Source of the DNA: Sinorhizobium meliloti 4H41
GTDB taxonomy: Bacteria > Pseudomonadota > Alphaproteobacteria > Rhizobiales > Rhizobiaceae
Assembly (NCBI RefSeq): GCF_000375585.1
Contig: NZ_AQWP01000008.1
Coordinates: forward strand, 62,001-126,000
Reading direction: 5' to 3'
Length of the DNA stretch: 64,000 nt
Shown here piece after piece: positions 16,692 through 27,038 of this stretch (the stretch's first letter is position 1; the number at the start of each line of letters is the position of its first letter). Both the position numbers and the translations under genes were made by a program. The notes beneath the pieces are model-generated. The model was given only the letters and a program-made list of their open reading frames with translations, had not been told where the DNA came from and ran no database searches.

Positions 16692-17798
16692 TTGGACACG
16701 AAACGAGACACCCCTCCTCCAGCCGCTGGCCGGGCCGGCATGAAGAAGGAGCTCCCCGACCATTTCAAGGATTATCGGCACGTTTGGGTCTTCATCGAGC
16801 TGGAACGCGGCCAGGTTCATCCGGTCTCCTTCGAGCTGCTCGGCGAAGGCCGCAAGCTCGCTGACAAGCTGGGCGTCGAGCTCGCCGGCGTCGTTCTAGG
16901 ACCGCCGGGGGAGGCTACCTGGCATGCCGTCGCCGAGGCCTTCGCATATGGCGCCGACCTTGCCTACATCGTCGAGGCACCTCTGCTCGCCGACTACCGC
17001 AACGAGCCTTTCACCAAAGCAATGACGGATCTTGTCGAGACCTATAAACCGGAGGTGCTGCTTTTAGGTGCGACGACGCTCGGCCGCGATCTTGCGGGCT
17101 CCGTGGCGACGACCCTGTTGACAGGGCTAACCGCCGACTGCACCGAACTCGATGTGGACACCGACGGCTCGCTTGCCGCGACACGGCCGACTTTCGGCGG
17201 CTCCCTGCTCTGCACGATCTACACGCTCAACTGCCGCCCGCAGATGGCCACAGTGCGGCCAAGGGTCATGGCCATGCCGGAGCGAATGAACAAGCCGGTC
17301 GGTCGTGTCATTCAACACGAAGTGCCGATGGCCGAGGAAGAGATCGTCACCAAGGCACTCGGCTTCCTGTCCGACGGCCAGTCGTTGAACGCCAACCTCG
17401 CCTATGCCGACGTCGTGGTTGCCGGGGGCCTTGGTCTCGGTGCGGCGGAGAACCTGAAGCTCGTGAAAAATCTCGCACGGGTGATTGGGGCCGAATATGG
17501 CTGTTCGCGCCCGCTGGTCCAGAAGGGCTGGATGCCGGCTGATCGGCAGATCGGCCAGACGGGCAAGACTATCCGGCCGAAGCTCTACATAGCGGCCGGA
17601 ATATCGGGCGCCATCCAGCACCGGGTTGGCGTCGGGGGAGCTGATCTCATTGTAGCGATCAATACCGACCCGAACGCGCCGATCTTCGATTTCGCTCACC
17701 TCGGCGTCGTAACCGATGCGATCCGCTTCCTGCCGTCGTTGACGGAAGTCTTCACCCATCGGCTGTCGCCGCACAGTCGCGACAAGCTTGCGAACTGA
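16692..17798 (+). CDS. fixB: Electron-transfer flavoprotein alpha-type subunit FixB
   Basis: About 368 residues, ETF-alpha-like. The C-terminal FAD-binding part includes [37 protein letters not shown] and [15 protein letters not shown] (residues about 240-340). Partner of FixA. The start is uncertain: a TTG at 16692, eight bases after AGGAG, gives the usual rhizobial N-terminal length. The ATG at 16740 would shorten it by 16 residues, and a TTG at 16671 overlaps the fixA stop. Confidence 0.93.
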   Translation: MDTKRDTPPPAAGRAGMKKELPDHFKDYRHVWVFIELERGQVHPVSFELLGEGRKLADKLGVELAGVVLGPPGEATWHAVAEAFAYGADLAYIVEAPLLADYRNEPFTKAMTDLVETYKPEVLLLGATTLGRDLAGSVATTLLTGLTADCTELDVDTDGSLAATRPTFGGSLLCTIYTLNCRPQMATVRPRVMAMPERMNKPVGRVIQHEVPMAEEEIVTKALGFLSDGQSLNANLAYADVVVAGGLGLGAAENLKLVKNLARVIGAEYGCSRPLVQKGWMPADRQIGQTGKTIRPKLYIAAGISGAIQHRVGVGGADLIVAINTDPNAPIFDFAHLGVVTDAIRFLPSLTEVFTHRLSPHSRDKLAN

Positions 17799-17810
17799 GG
17801 AATACGGGCC

Positions 17811-19118
17811 ATGAGCGAGGAAAAGTTCGACGCCATAGTTATCGGGGCCGGTATGGCCGGCAACGCGGCCGCTTACACCATGGCGAGCCGCGGCCTCAAG
17901 GTGCTGCAGCTTGAGCGCGGCGAATACCCGGGTTCCAAGAATGTCCAGGGCGCCATCATGTACTCGAACATGCTGGAGAAAATCATCCCGGACTTTCGGG
18001 ATGATGCGCCATTGGAGCGGCATCTGATCGAGCAGCGGTTCTGGATGATGGACGACACATCCCACATCGGGATGCAGTACCGGTCGGATGACTTCAACGA
18101 GACAAGACACAACCGCTATACGGTCATTCGCGCCCAGTTCGACAAGTGGTTTTCGCGCAAGGTGCGCGAGGCGGGAGCGACGGTTCTTTGCGAGACGACG
18201 GTGACGGAACTCGCCCGCGACAGCGACGGAAAGGTGATCGGCGTTCTTACCGACCGCACGGGCGACATGATCCTTGCGGACGTGGTCGTTCTCGCAGAAG
18301 GGGTCAATGGGCTTCTCGGCACGCGGGCTGGCCTGCGTGAAACACCAAAGCCTCAAAACGTGGCGCTCGCTGTAAAGGAGATGCATTTCTTGCCCGAAGA
18401 GGTGATCGACCAGCGGTTTGGCCTGAAGGCAAACGAAGGCTGCGTGATCGAGGCAGCCGGCACCATTTCCCGCAGCATGGCCGGGCTCGCCTTCCTCTAT
18501 ACCAACAAAGAGTCGATCTCGATCGGCATCGGCTGCCTTGTATCTGACTTTGCCGCGACAATGGAGAGTCCTTATGCGCTGCTCGAAAGCTTCAAGAAAC
18601 ATTCGTCCATCCAGCCGCTGATCGCGGGGTCAGAGGTCAAGGAATATGCCGCTCACCTCATTCCCGAGGGTGGGTACAAGGCCATCCCGCAGCTCTTCGG
18701 CAGCGGCTGGGTGGTCGTAGGCGACGCAGCTCAGCTCAACAATGCGGTGCACCGCGAGGGATCCAACCTCGCCATGACGTCGGGGCGCCTCGCCGGTGAG
18801 GCTATCTTCCTGGTCAAGAAAGGCGGGCGGCCAATGACGAAGGAAAACCTCGCCCTCTACAAGTCAATGCTGGACAAGTCCTTCGTCATCAAAGACATGA
18901 GGAAATACAAGGATATGCCTGCCCTTCTTCACACGAATTCCCGGAACTTCTTCACGACTTACCCGCAGTTGCTGTCGCAGGCAGCACAGACTTTCATGCG
19001 TGTCGACAGCACCCCGAAGCTCGACAAGGAACGGGCAACCACGGCCGCCTTCATCAAGGCTCGTTCGCGGTGGGGGCTCGTCAGTGACGCGGTCCGCTTG
19101 GCACTCGCCTGGCGCTGA
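17811..19118 (+). CDS. fixC: FAD-dependent quinone oxidoreductase FixC
   Basis: 435 residues. The dinucleotide-binding motif [19 protein letters not shown] lies at residues 11-29, and [11 protein letters not shown] (second FAD contact) near residue 300. It is related to ETF-quinone oxidoreductase and takes electrons from FixAB toward the quinone pool, with FixX as the iron-sulfur partner. It follows fixB by 12 bases, and fixX follows by 11. Confidence 0.95.
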   Translation: MSEEKFDAIVIGAGMAGNAAAYTMASRGLKVLQLERGEYPGSKNVQGAIMYSNMLEKIIPDFRDDAPLERHLIEQRFWMMDDTSHIGMQYRSDDFNETRHNRYTVIRAQFDKWFSRKVREAGATVLCETTVTELARDSDGKVIGVLTDRTGDMILADVVVLAEGVNGLLGTRAGLRETPKPQNVALAVKEMHFLPEEVIDQRFGLKANEGCVIEAAGTISRSMAGLAFLYTNKESISIGIGCLVSDFAATMESPYALLESFKKHSSIQPLIAGSEVKEYAAHLIPEGGYKAIPQLFGSGWVVVGDAAQLNNAVHREGSNLAMTSGRLAGEAIFLVKKGGRPMTKENLALYKSMLDKSFVIKDMRKYKDMPALLHTNSRNFFTTYPQLLSQAAQTFMRVDSTPKLDKERATTAAFIKARSRWGLVSDAVRLALAWR

Positions 19119-19129
19119 AGGAGGATGAG

Positions 19130-19429
19130 ATGACGATTGCAGTCACCAACTTACGCGTAGAGGACAAGCTCTACCAGAACCGCTATGTTGTCGACTCAGG
19201 ACGCCCGCACATCAAAGTGCGACCGCACCAGTGGCCGAGCGCGAATCTCTTCGCCCTGACGAGCATCTGCCCGGCCAAATGCTATGAGTTGAATGACAAC
19301 GGCCAAGTGGAGATCACCGCCGACGGCTGCATGGAATGCGGCACATGCAGGGTCCTGTGCGAGGCTAGTGGTGAGATCGAGTGGAATTACCCGCGAGGCG
19401 GCTACGGCGTCCTCTTCAAGTTTGGATGA
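19130..19429 (+). CDS. fixX: Ferredoxin-like protein FixX
   Basis: 99 residues. The cysteines CPAKCY and [13 protein letters not shown] (residues about 45-80) bind a [4Fe-4S] cluster as in the ferredoxin-like tail of ETF-quinone oxidoreductase. A strong GGAGG ribosome site lies upstream of the ATG. Last gene of fixABCX; nifA follows after 149 bases. Confidence 0.94.
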   Translation: MTIAVTNLRVEDKLYQNRYVVDSGRPHIKVRPHQWPSANLFALTSICPAKCYELNDNGQVEITADGCMECGTCRVLCEASGEIEWNYPRGGYGVLFKFG

Positions 19430-19578
19430 CGAGGCTCGCGCGCGCGTATCGGAACCAGCATTCGCTTGTTTAGGTTGTCGAAAAACTTGCACAGGAGGAC
19501 CTTGGAGTCCTATGCTTCCAGAGTTCAGAGGAAAAAGGTCGCTTGGGAGGAGCACCTGACAACCAGTGAGGAGGTTCA

Positions 19579-21321
19579 ATGGCTCACATGCTGTACGATG
19601 CGTTCCCCGAAGGAAGGCGGTCTGGATCAGCCAAAAAAACCAAGGGGAATATCTTCGTCAGCGGCATTTACCAGATATCGAAAGTCCTGAACGCGCCCAC
19701 CCGGCTGGAGATCACGCTTACCAATGTCGTGAACATCCTCTCCTCGATGCAAGGAATGCGTCACGGAGCAATCGTCATCCTGGAAGATGGGACCGAGCCA
19801 GAAATTATCGCGACTGCGGGCAGTACACCCTCACCTCAATCCGGCGGCGGCCGAGTTATATCGCAGGCCGCAATAGACGAAATCGTTGCTACCGGGGCGC
19901 CGGTCGTCATAGAGGATGCCAGCACGTCGGAGCTCTTTCAGGGTGATCTGACGTCTTCGAGCGGCGGCACCATACCAGGTGCCTTTATCGGCGTTCCAGT
20001 AAAGGCCGAGCGCAAAATTCTAGGAACACTATCGATCGTTCGCGTCAGTGACGACGCCACTGACCTCACCTATGACGAGGACGTAGGCTTTCTCACAATG
20101 GTTGCCAACCTTGTCGGCCAGAGCATCTCGCTCCATCGCGCCTTTGGCCTGGATCGTCAGCGGTTCACGCAGGAGCAACGCAGAGGCGAGAGATCTGCCG
20201 ATGGTAAGAGAAACGACGTCGGCGGGCGTCTGCCTGCCAAAATCGACTGGATCGTCGGGGAAAGTGCCGCTGTGAAGGAGGTGCTCGCAACCGTCTCGGC
20301 CGTGGCCCCCACCAATACCACGGTACTCCTGCGGGGCGAAAGCGGCACCGGCAAGGAAGCCTTTGCACAGGCCATCCATGAGCTTTCACCTCGAAGGACG
20401 AAATCTTTCATAAAATTGAACTGCGCCGCACTGCCTGAAACTGTTCTGGAGTCGGAGCTCTTTGGCCACGAGAAGGGTGCCTTCACCGGGGCTATCTCGC
20501 AGCGCGCGGGCCGTTTCGAACTGGCAAACGGCGGAACACTGTTGCTTGACGAGATCGGCGAGATCTCCCCTGTATTTCAGGCCAAGCTGTTGCGCGTCTT
20601 GCAGGAAGGTGAACTGGAGCGGGTTGGCGGCACCAGAACGCTAAAGGTCGACGTTCGGCTCATATGCGCCACCAACAAGAATCTCGAAATGGCTGTTGCC
20701 AATGGCGAGTTCAGGGCTGATCTTTATTACCGCATCAATGTAGTGCCAATTGTATTGCCGCCGCTCAGGGATCGACCCGGCGACATTTCTCGCCTTGCGA
20801 AAGTTTTCCTCAAGCGATTCAACAAGGAGAACGGCCGCGAACTCACATTCGCGCCGTCGGCGCTTGACCTGGTCTCGCAATGCCGCTTCCCCGGGAACGT
20901 CCGTGAACTTGAAAACTGCGTGCGACGGACGGCAACTCTCGCGCAGTCCGGGACCATCGGTCCGTTGGATTTCGCCTGCAAGAACAGCCAGTGCCTCTCT
21001 GCGCTTCTGTGGAAGGGAGCTAACGGTGGTTCTATCGGCGATAATGCCATCGATGAGCTCAGAGACAGCACAATGTCGGCTGGAGCCCCGTTCGCGGCCA
21101 GGCGGGCCGGCGCCTCAGGCGAGGTCTCCTCCAAAGCCTGTGATCCAAACGATCCTGCCTGCCTCGCAAGCGCTTCGCGTCTGACCGAGCGGGAACGGCT
21201 GATCGACGCAATGGAGAAATCCGGGTGGGTTCAGGCCAAAGCGGCCCGCCTCCTCGGCCTTACGCCACGTCAGGTTGGTTATGCTCTCCGCCGGCATCAA
21301 ATCGAGGTCAAGAAGTTCTAA
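19579..21321 (+). CDS. nifA: Nitrogen-fixation transcription activator NifA
   Basis: 580 residues in three parts: an N-terminal GAF domain (about 40-190); an AAA+ sigma-54-activating domain with Walker A GESGTGKE near 253, the sigma-54 contact loop ESELFGHEKGAFTGA near 293 and Walker B LLLDEIGE near 323; and a Fis-type HTH at the end (KAARLLGLTPRQVGYALRRHQI). Between AAA+ and HTH sits a pair of cysteines (CKNSQC) typical of oxygen-sensitive rhizobial NifA. The start follows GAGGAGG. It should bind the TGT-N10-ACA sites in this window and work with RpoN. Transcription probably reads through from fixX. Confidence 0.96.
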   Translation: MAHMLYDAFPEGRRSGSAKKTKGNIFVSGIYQISKVLNAPTRLEITLTNVVNILSSMQGMRHGAIVILEDGTEPEIIATAGSTPSPQSGGGRVISQAAIDEIVATGAPVVIEDASTSELFQGDLTSSSGGTIPGAFIGVPVKAERKILGTLSIVRVSDDATDLTYDEDVGFLTMVANLVGQSISLHRAFGLDRQRFTQEQRRGERSADGKRNDVGGRLPAKIDWIVGESAAVKEVLATVSAVAPTNTTVLLRGESGTGKEAFAQAIHELSPRRTKSFIKLNCAALPETVLESELFGHEKGAFTGAISQRAGRFELANGGTLLLDEIGEISPVFQAKLLRVLQEGELERVGGTRTLKVDVRLICATNKNLEMAVANGEFRADLYYRINVVPIVLPPLRDRPGDISRLAKVFLKRFNKENGRELTFAPSALDLVSQCRFPGNVRELENCVRRTATLAQSGTIGPLDFACKNSQCLSALLWKGANGGSIGDNAIDELRDSTMSAGAPFAARRAGASGEVSSKACDPNDPACLASASRLTERERLIDAMEKSGWVQAKAARLLGLTPRQVGYALRRHQIEVKKF

Positions 21322-21405
21322 GCCCTGGTGCCGTCGAACGGCCAGACCTTACCTCCTCCCGCCGCGCACTTGAGGCGTGCCGCCGTTTTACCGGTGTCTG
21401 TCTAT

Positions 21406-21421
21406 TGTCGAATGCCTGACA
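21406..21421. promoter_or_regulatory. NifA-type activator site upstream of nifB
   Basis: TGTCGAATGCCTGACA fits TGT-N10-ACA exactly. It ends 73 bases before the -24 element. Confidence 0.8.
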
Positions 21422-21494
21422 AATCTATGTCGGGTCGCAAATGGGGGGAACCGGACAAAATAGCTAACCCGTTGAAAAAAGCAGCGCTTTTTAT

Positions 21495-21509
21495 TGGCAT
21501 GGCCCTTGC
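21495..21509 (+). promoter_or_regulatory. Sigma-54 promoter of nifB-fdxN-nifZ-nifT
   Basis: TGGCATGGCCCTTGC has GG and GC ten bases apart and a consensus TTGC. The nifB start is 39 bases downstream. Confidence 0.85.
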
Positions 21510-21547
21510 TTTTTGAACCGCGACGTTAAGCAGCAACGGAGCCTTCA

Positions 21548-23029
21548 ATGTCCCCACCAATGATTTCGCTCAAGAGCCTGACCAGCACGACAACCATGAA
21601 CCAACTGCTGGCCACAGCGAAGTCCAGTGCTTGCGCCGCCTCATCGTGCGGTACGTCCGCGAAGCCGCACGACGTCGAGCCGGCTGTCTGGGAGAAGATC
21701 AAGGACCATCCCTGCTATTCAGAAGAAGCGCACCACTATTTCGCGCGCATGCACGTCGCGGTCGCACCAGCCTGCAACATCCAGTGCAACTACTGCAATC
21801 GTAAATATGACTGCGCCAACGAAAGCCGGCCAGGGGTCGTCTCGGAAAAGCTGACGCCTGACCAGGCGGTGCGCAAGGTCGTTGCGGTCGCCAATGAAGT
21901 CCCGCAGCTTTCCGTGCTCGGCATCGCCGGACCAGGCGATGCTTGTTATGACTGGAAGAAGACAAAGGCTACATTTGAACGCGTGGCCAGAGAGATCCCC
22001 GATATCAAGCTGTGTCTTTCAACCAACGGTCTAGCGCTGCCGGACCATGTCGGCGAGCTTGCTGACATGAATGTTGATCACGTGACGATCACCATCAACA
22101 TGGTCGATCCGAGAGTCGGCGCGAAGATATACCCATGGATTTTTCATGACCACCGCCGCTTTACCGGGCTAGAAGCCGCCAAAATCCTACATGAGCGGCA
22201 GATGCTGGGTCTGGAAATGCTGACGGCGCGGGGCATCCTCACCAAGGTCAATTCGGTTATGATCCCCGGCGTCAACGACGAGCACCTCATCGAGGTGAAC
22301 AGATGGGTCAAGGATCGCGGCGCGTTCATGCACAACGTGATGCCGTTGATTTCCGACCCGGCGCATGGCACGCATTATGGCCTGACCGGGCAGCGCGGCC
22401 CGCGGGCGGCCGAACTGAAGGCCCTTCAAGATCGTCTTGATGGGGGTGCGAAGCTGATGCGCCATTGTCGGCAGTGCCGGGCCGATGCAGTCGGCCTGCT
22501 CGGGGAGGATCGCGGCCAGGAATTTACCGTCGATCAGATCCCGGATGAGGTCAGCTACGACGCCAGCAAGCGCGAGGCCTATCGGGAGGTGGTGGCTCGC
22601 GAGCGAGGCGATCACGTGGCTGCCAAGAAGCAGGCGATCGGAGTGATCAAAGCGGCGGGCTCGAACGGACCGCTTCTTTTCGCAGTGGCAACGAAGGGCG
22701 GCGGCCGAATCAATGAACACTTCGGACATGCAAAGGAATTCCAGGTCTATGAAGCGTCGGCGAGTGGTATCAACTTCGTCGGGCATCGCAAGGTAGAGCA
22801 GTATTGCCGCGGCGGCTTTGGTGAGGAGCATGCGCTCGAAACCCTCATCGCCGCGCTCGAAGGCATAGATATCGTCCTGTGCGCCAAAATCGGAGATTGC
22901 CCCAAAGATCAGCTCAGGGAAGCCGGAATCCGAGCAATTGACGATTATGGCTATGACTACATCGAGACGGCCATCAGCGCGCTTTATGCCGAAGAGTTTG
23001 GGGCCGAACCACTTACGGCCACTGCTTGA
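21548..23029 (+). CDS. nifB: Radical SAM FeMo-cofactor synthesis protein NifB
   Basis: 493 residues. The radical SAM cluster motif C-x3-C-x2-C (CNIQCNYC) lies near residue 77, with [14 protein letters not shown] following. Residues about 375-480 form a NifX/NafY-like domain ([19 protein letters not shown]). It makes the 8Fe-9S-carbide precursor (NifB-co) of FeMo-cofactor. It heads an operon with fdxN, nifZ and nifT, behind a sigma-54 promoter and a NifA-type site. Confidence 0.96.
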   Translation: MSPPMISLKSLTSTTTMNQLLATAKSSACAASSCGTSAKPHDVEPAVWEKIKDHPCYSEEAHHYFARMHVAVAPACNIQCNYCNRKYDCANESRPGVVSEKLTPDQAVRKVVAVANEVPQLSVLGIAGPGDACYDWKKTKATFERVAREIPDIKLCLSTNGLALPDHVGELADMNVDHVTITINMVDPRVGAKIYPWIFHDHRRFTGLEAAKILHERQMLGLEMLTARGILTKVNSVMIPGVNDEHLIEVNRWVKDRGAFMHNVMPLISDPAHGTHYGLTGQRGPRAAELKALQDRLDGGAKLMRHCRQCRADAVGLLGEDRGQEFTVDQIPDEVSYDASKREAYREVVARERGDHVAAKKQAIGVIKAAGSNGPLLFAVATKGGGRINEHFGHAKEFQVYEASASGINFVGHRKVEQYCRGGFGEEHALETLIAALEGIDIVLCAKIGDCPKDQLREAGIRAIDDYGYDYIETAISALYAEEFGAEPLTATA

Positions 23030-23060
23030 GCCCGGATTCCAACCGAACGAGGAGCTGAAA

Positions 23061-23261
23061 ATGGCCTTCAAAATCATCGCATCCCAATGCACCCAGTGCG
23101 GCGCCTGCGAGTTCGAATGTCCCTCCGGCGCGATCAAGTTCAAGGGCGAGGCCTACGTGATCGATCCGAACAAGTGCACCGAGTGCAAGGGAGCTTTCGA
23201 GCTGCAGCAATGTGCCTTCGTCTGTCCAGTGCCAAAGACCTGCGTTCCCGCTCCGGCATAG
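23061..23261 (+). CDS. fdxN: Ferredoxin FdxN (2[4Fe-4S])
   Basis: 66 residues with a [12 protein letters not shown] cluster and a second set CTECKG...CAFVCP, typical of a bacterial 2[4Fe-4S] ferredoxin. FdxN downstream of nifB is thought to supply electrons to NifB or nitrogenase. The ATG at 23061 has GGAGCTGAAA before it; the longer open frame upstream overlaps nifB and is not coding. Confidence 0.93.
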   Translation: MAFKIIASQCTQCGACEFECPSGAIKFKGEAYVIDPNKCTECKGAFELQQCAFVCPVPKTCVPAPA

Positions 23262-23332
23262 TCGGGATATCCCCCCGGCGCTCGTTGCACCCGTTTATCG
23301 ATATCATGCAGTCCAAAAACCGAAAGAACGCA

Positions 23333-23635
23333 ATGGACCTGTCACGCGAACAGGAGGTCGAGATCCGCAAGCCCCCGCTCTTCATGCCCGGTGAGCGGGT
23401 CCGTGCTACACGCCACGTAAAGAACGACGGTACCTATCCGGGCAAAACCATTGGCGAAAACCTGGTGCGGAAAGGCGACGAAGGCTATGTGCGCGACATC
23501 GGTACCTTTCTGCAGCAGTTCTACATCTATGCCGTCGAATGGATCGATCGCGGCACCGTTGTCGGCATGCGGGCGCGTGAACTGACGAGCACTGAGAAAG
23601 CCGCCACTGTCGTCAGCGAAGGAACAGCAAGATGA
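23333..23635 (+). CDS. nifZ: Nitrogenase maturation protein NifZ
   Basis: 100 residues. FMPGERVRATRHVKNDGTYPG and GDEGYVRDIGTFLQQFYIYAVEW are typical of NifZ, which helps P-cluster formation in the MoFe protein. The start was taken at 23333; an ATG nine codons upstream at 23306 is possible, and neither has a strong ribosome site. The stop overlaps the nifT start (ATGA). Confidence 0.9.
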   Translation: MDLSREQEVEIRKPPLFMPGERVRATRHVKNDGTYPGKTIGENLVRKGDEGYVRDIGTFLQQFYIYAVEWIDRGTVVGMRARELTSTEKAATVVSEGTAR

Positions 23636-23844
23636 AGGTAATGATCCGCAGAACCAGCGCCGGCTTGTCGGCCTATGTTCCTAAGAAGGATCTCGAGGAG
23701 CCGATCATCAAGGTCGAGAATGAAGACCTGTGGGGAGGGGCTGTAACGCTCAAGAACGGCTGGCGGCTCGCCCTCCCTGACCTGCCGCGCGATACGCGCC
23801 TGCCGATCACCGTCGAGGCCAGGAGGATTTTCGACGACGACTGA
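23632..23844 (+). CDS. nifT: NifT/FixU protein
   Basis: 70 residues, full length for the family, with the typical start MKVMIRR and the motif NEDLWGGAVTLKNGWRLALPDLP. The function is poorly known; it commonly sits next to nifZ or nifB in rhizobia (fixU). A ribosome site GAAGGA precedes the ATG that overlaps the nifZ stop, so the two are probably translated together. Confidence 0.92.
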   Translation: MKVMIRRTSAGLSAYVPKKDLEEPIIKVENEDLWGGAVTLKNGWRLALPDLPRDTRLPITVEARRIFDDD

Positions 23845-23884
23845 TGCTGCAGATAGGTCAGGATAGGCGGCAAGAGGAAGCAGC

Positions 23885-24763
23885 ATGAATACCATCGTGA
23901 CCACCCCCGACCGTCTCCCTTTTTTGCGCAACAGCGACGCGGAAAAGCGGCTTGATCTGCTGAAGGAAGCACTCGCCGCCGATGCGATCGTTCCCTATCT
24001 CGGTCCGGGTCTACTACGGCTGAGCTCTGCGGGGCCGACTGTACCGCATGAGCCGGAAGCCGTCGCGGCGGCACTCAACACGCGGGCGCCAGCCCCTTCC
24101 AGAATACGCACCAATATGTGGTCGGTCGCCCAATTCATTGAACAGCGCCGGCATCGCCGGACGCTTCAAACCTGGATGGCCAATATATTCGCATCGCCGG
24201 TGGCGCCGACCATTCTGCATGCCTGGCTCGCAACGCTGCCCCTCTCCCTCATAATCGATAGCTGGTATGACGCAACGATGCGGGCGGCCCTTGCTGAGAC
24301 TGATCGAACGGATGTGGTTGAGATACAAGGCGTCACCAGAGCAACCGGATACGGCGACACCTGGACGAAAACCTACGATTTGTCCGGGAGGGAAATCGGA
24401 ATGGCATCGGCGGCAAAGACGGTTCTCTACACGCCTCACGGCAGCGTCAGGCCGGCGGCAAATTTTCTCGTCTCAGATTCCGACTATGTCGAAGTCCTGA
24501 CCGAGATAGATATTCAGACGCCGATCCCTGAAGCGGTGAAGGAGCGGCGCACCAACAGGGGCTTCTTCTTCATCGGCTGCCGCTTCAACGACCAGATGCT
24601 GCGCACTTACGCCCGACAGATCATGAAGCGCTCCAACGGCCCACGTTTTGCGGTGCTCGATGCGGCAGCGCTGACCAACAACGAACGCCGTTTCCTTGCA
24701 GCAAGCGCGATCACGCTCATCGACGTGCCGACTGGCAAAGCTGCGGCTCGGCTTGTCGGATGA
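23885..24763 (+). CDS. SIR2-like domain protein at the end of the nifB operon
   Basis: 292 residues. The N-terminal part (LKEALAADAIVPYLGPGLLRL, near 25-45) looks like the nucleotide-binding start of SIR2-like proteins, and HAWLATLPLSLIIDSWYDATMRAAL (near 115-140) and FFFIGCRFNDQMLR (near 220-235) fit the SIR2_2 type. The catalytic state is unclear, as no classical sirtuin His/Cys set is obvious. It follows nifT by 40 bases with its own GAGGAAG site, so it is probably part of the nifB-fdxN-nifZ-nifT operon. Role unknown. Confidence 0.65.
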   Translation: MNTIVTTPDRLPFLRNSDAEKRLDLLKEALAADAIVPYLGPGLLRLSSAGPTVPHEPEAVAAALNTRAPAPSRIRTNMWSVAQFIEQRRHRRTLQTWMANIFASPVAPTILHAWLATLPLSLIIDSWYDATMRAALAETDRTDVVEIQGVTRATGYGDTWTKTYDLSGREIGMASAAKTVLYTPHGSVRPAANFLVSDSDYVEVLTEIDIQTPIPEAVKERRTNRGFFFIGCRFNDQMLRTYARQIMKRSNGPRFAVLDAAALTNNERRFLAASAITLIDVPTGKAAARLVG

Positions 24764-24909
24764 GGAAAGTGCAGCCAAGGAGTGCTGCGGAGACGAAGCA
24801 TCCGGCAGGCGTTCGTCGCGCAGTCGATACTTGAGCGACGTCGCAGGCGCATTTGCCGTGAAGGTCGATAATCTCCGCTATTGAGACTGAAAGTGGAGAG
24901 GGTAGCGTG

Positions 24910-25854
24910 CTAGGGTAGTCTGAGACGTCTCATTACCTCACGTGGGGAGGCCATGCGGGATGCCTCCTGAAATAACACGTCTCGCATCCAGAGGCTCGCC
25001 TGATCGCTATTGTGAAGGGCAGGCCATTGGACGGCCTGGTTGAATGCGGGCATTGGTAGCGGAAGTTCTACGATCTGCAGGGGAATAGTTTTTGCGAGCT
25101 GCTTGACAAGGCGTAAGGGCATCGTCGCTATGCGCTGGGTCCCTGAAAGCATGAACGGAACCATGCTAAAGCCCTGCACGACAACCTCGATCTGTCTCTT
25201 AAGCCCGTGCTCAAGCAAATACCATTCCTCAATGGAAGGCGTTCGGGCATTCCCGAACTTCACCACAACGTGCCCCATCGACATGTATCTCTCGAATGTA
25301 AGTCGCTCTGATAGTTGCTTGTTCGAGCGACACCCCACGCACACGAGAGTTTCCTCGAACAGTGTTGCCTTAGGATGCGCGCCCGACATGAACAATTCCG
25401 GAAAGATGAGAAAATCGGCCTCACCGCGCCGCAGGCAATCATCGTAGTTGTCGGCGAGAGGCAGCAACTCGAAGCAGACGCCGGGCGCCTCCCGGGCGAC
25501 ACGCTTCACGACCTTTTCAAAAAAGACCAGCGCGGCGTAATCGGAAAGAATGACCCTGAAGCAGCGATCCGATTGGGCTGGGCAAAACGGGTCCCAGGAA
25601 ATGATGGAGATTTGGATGTTAAGCAGGGCCTCGCGCACTGCGGGCGCGAGCCGTTCGGCACGCGGGGTCGGAACGAGTTCGCGGCCAACCATGGTAAAAA
25701 GGTCGTCATTGAAATAGGTGCGCAACCTGCCGACGGCCGCGCTCATGGCCGGCTGACTCAGGTTGATGGTGCGTGCTGCCGCCGTGAGATTACGCTCCGC
25801 CATCAGGGCGTCGAGTGCGACGAGGAGATTTAGATCAAGGCCCTTGAAGCGCAT
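24910..25854 (-). CDS. nodD: LysR-type nodulation regulator NodD (copy 1)
   Basis: 314 residues. The N-terminus [44 protein letters not shown] is the standard NodD HTH, followed by a flavonoid-responsive LysR domain. NodD binds nod boxes and activates nod genes with plant flavonoids. No nod box directly precedes this copy. It is about 75 % alike by eye to the copy at 42825, and the C-terminal tail is longer. Confidence 0.94.
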   Translation of the reverse strand: MRFKGLDLNLLVALDALMAERNLTAAARTINLSQPAMSAAVGRLRTYFNDDLFTMVGRELVPTPRAERLAPAVREALLNIQISIISWDPFCPAQSDRCFRVILSDYAALVFFEKVVKRVAREAPGVCFELLPLADNYDDCLRRGEADFLIFPELFMSGAHPKATLFEETLVCVGCRSNKQLSERLTFERYMSMGHVVVKFGNARTPSIEEWYLLEHGLKRQIEVVVQGFSMVPFMLSGTQRIATMPLRLVKQLAKTIPLQIVELPLPMPAFNQAVQWPALHNSDQASLWMRDVLFQEASRMASPREVMRRLRLP

Positions 25855-26102
25855 GTCTCATCTACCCGTCGCGAGGTGTCGAGAAGGGTGACGAGGCTTG
25901 GCAGGCAAAAGCTTACCTTCTTCCCAGCGTATCTGCTTCCGACATGGAATTCGTTTTAAGCAAAAGTAATGAAGGGCCATGAGCACGATCGAGCTGACTG
26001 CATAAAAGAATGGCAGGTGACGTTAAAGCCGGCTGCAGAGCGGCTTTGAATCGTGATTGCCGCCACCCACTCGACGGACGCCGGGCAAAGCCGCCGATCT
26101 CA
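25855..26102. other. Intergenic region upstream of nodD
   Basis: About 250 bases between nodD and the small nod-box-linked genes. I see no gene or nod box in it. Confidence 0.4.
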
Positions 26103-26375
26103 TCAACCTGCACCAACTGAGGGGGCATGCTGACCTAGCGAAGTCGGGATCCGCGCGAGCACACATTGGCCTGTCGCATGCGCGATTTTGTGCTTCCGGT
26201 TCCAAGGGGAAAGCAGGGTGAGATGCGGTAGACCACAGTGCTTTAGCCTCCGACGACGCCCCAAAGTCTGGGACTGGGCAGAGGGGAAGATCAACGACAC
26301 AACAAGCCTTGTGCCAGCAGCGCCGACAAAGAGCCCGAGCGTTACAGCGAAAGCCAGAAGAGCATTGTCATTCAT
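26103..26375 (-). CDS. Small putative membrane protein, nod-box associated
   Basis: 90 residues. The first 30 residues form one strong hydrophobic helix (LLAFAVTLGLFVGAAGTRLVVSLIF); the rest is basic and without a recognised domain. The start overlaps the stop of the preceding minus-strand gene by four bases, so they would be coupled. The pair lies behind a nod box pointing the same way. I do not recognise the family, and the second half might be noncoding; moderate to low confidence. Confidence 0.4.
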   Translation of the reverse strand: MNDNALLAFAVTLGLFVGAAGTRLVVSLIFPSAQSQTLGRRRRLKHCGLPHLTLLSPWNRKHKIAHATGQCVLARIPTSLGQHAPSVGAG

Positions 26376-26683
26376 TTCTGTCGCGCCTCGCTTGATGCTC
26401 TATGTTGAAATTGAACCAGAAGTGCACTTTCGACACCTTGTCGTTCGGGATACCGAAGAGCCAGGGGTTCGAGCGACACGGCCTGCGCTTGCAGGACATC
26501 AGGGGAAAGTTCCAGGGCCTCAGCATGACGGTATGCAACGACGGAGCCCGAAAACGATTTTTGAGAAGAAACCAGGGAAGACTCCGCCGCCCTTGGCAGA
26601 GGCAAAAGCACAACCGGCGTGCAGACGTCGTCGGAATTGAGGACATTCTCGTCGTGCGCAATGACAACGCTGAGCATCGGCAT
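26372..26683 (-). CDS. Hypothetical protein behind a nod box
   Basis: 103 residues, no recognised family, no clear helix or signal peptide. A fair ribosome site (CAGGGG, four bases before the ATG) and a nod box about 190 bases upstream on the same strand support expression. The stop overlaps the start of the small membrane protein that follows. If real, the two would form a NodD-controlled mini-operon. An alternative is that this is a remnant of a larger nod gene. Confidence 0.4.
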   Translation of the reverse strand: MPMLSVVIAHDENVLNSDDVCTPVVLLPLPRAAESSLVSSQKSFSGSVVAYRHAEALELSPDVLQAQAVSLEPLALRYPERQGVESALLVQFQHRASSEARQK

Positions 26684-26874
26684 CTTACCCCTGCGGCTTC
26701 TCTAAAATGGAGCCTGGTTCGCCTCCTCCTACCGGCCACGGCCGGCAGGACATGATTGAGGACGGAGCGGATTACAATCCGGGCCATCCAGTGTTGGAAT
26801 CATGCACGACTGGGAGGTCTGGTCGTGCAGGCGGGCCTCAGTGCCCAGGCCTACGTCAATGCAGCATTACGCGA

Positions 26875-26922
26875 GATCGGTAAAATCGATTGTATGGATG
26901 GACTCCATTCTCGTTATGGATG
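26875..26922 (-). promoter_or_regulatory. nod box (minus orientation) before the small-gene pair
   Basis: On the minus strand the core reads ACAATCGATTTTACCGATC, preceded by CATCCAT-type repeats with the ATC-N9-GAT spacing of NodD sites. It points leftward to the genes at 26683 and 26375. The rest of 26684-27038 shows no gene. Confidence 0.8.
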
Positions 26923-27038
26923 ATGAACGCAAGCAGCGACCGCCAGTGCTGAGAAGAACAAGGGGCACCGGAACACTGCCGACCACAAATTGTCCCCGAA
27001 GCGGAAACAGAGCGTACAATCGAAAGGGAAATTGCCGT

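Noticed and set aside
19476-19490. Possible -24/-12 element in front of nifA
   Set aside because: It has GT instead of GG at -24 and no convincing activator site; read-through from fixX is simpler.
22187-23143. Long minus-strand frames opposite nifB, fixC, nodQ and traA
   Set aside because: These are GC-rich shadow frames opposite well-supported genes, with no family likeness.
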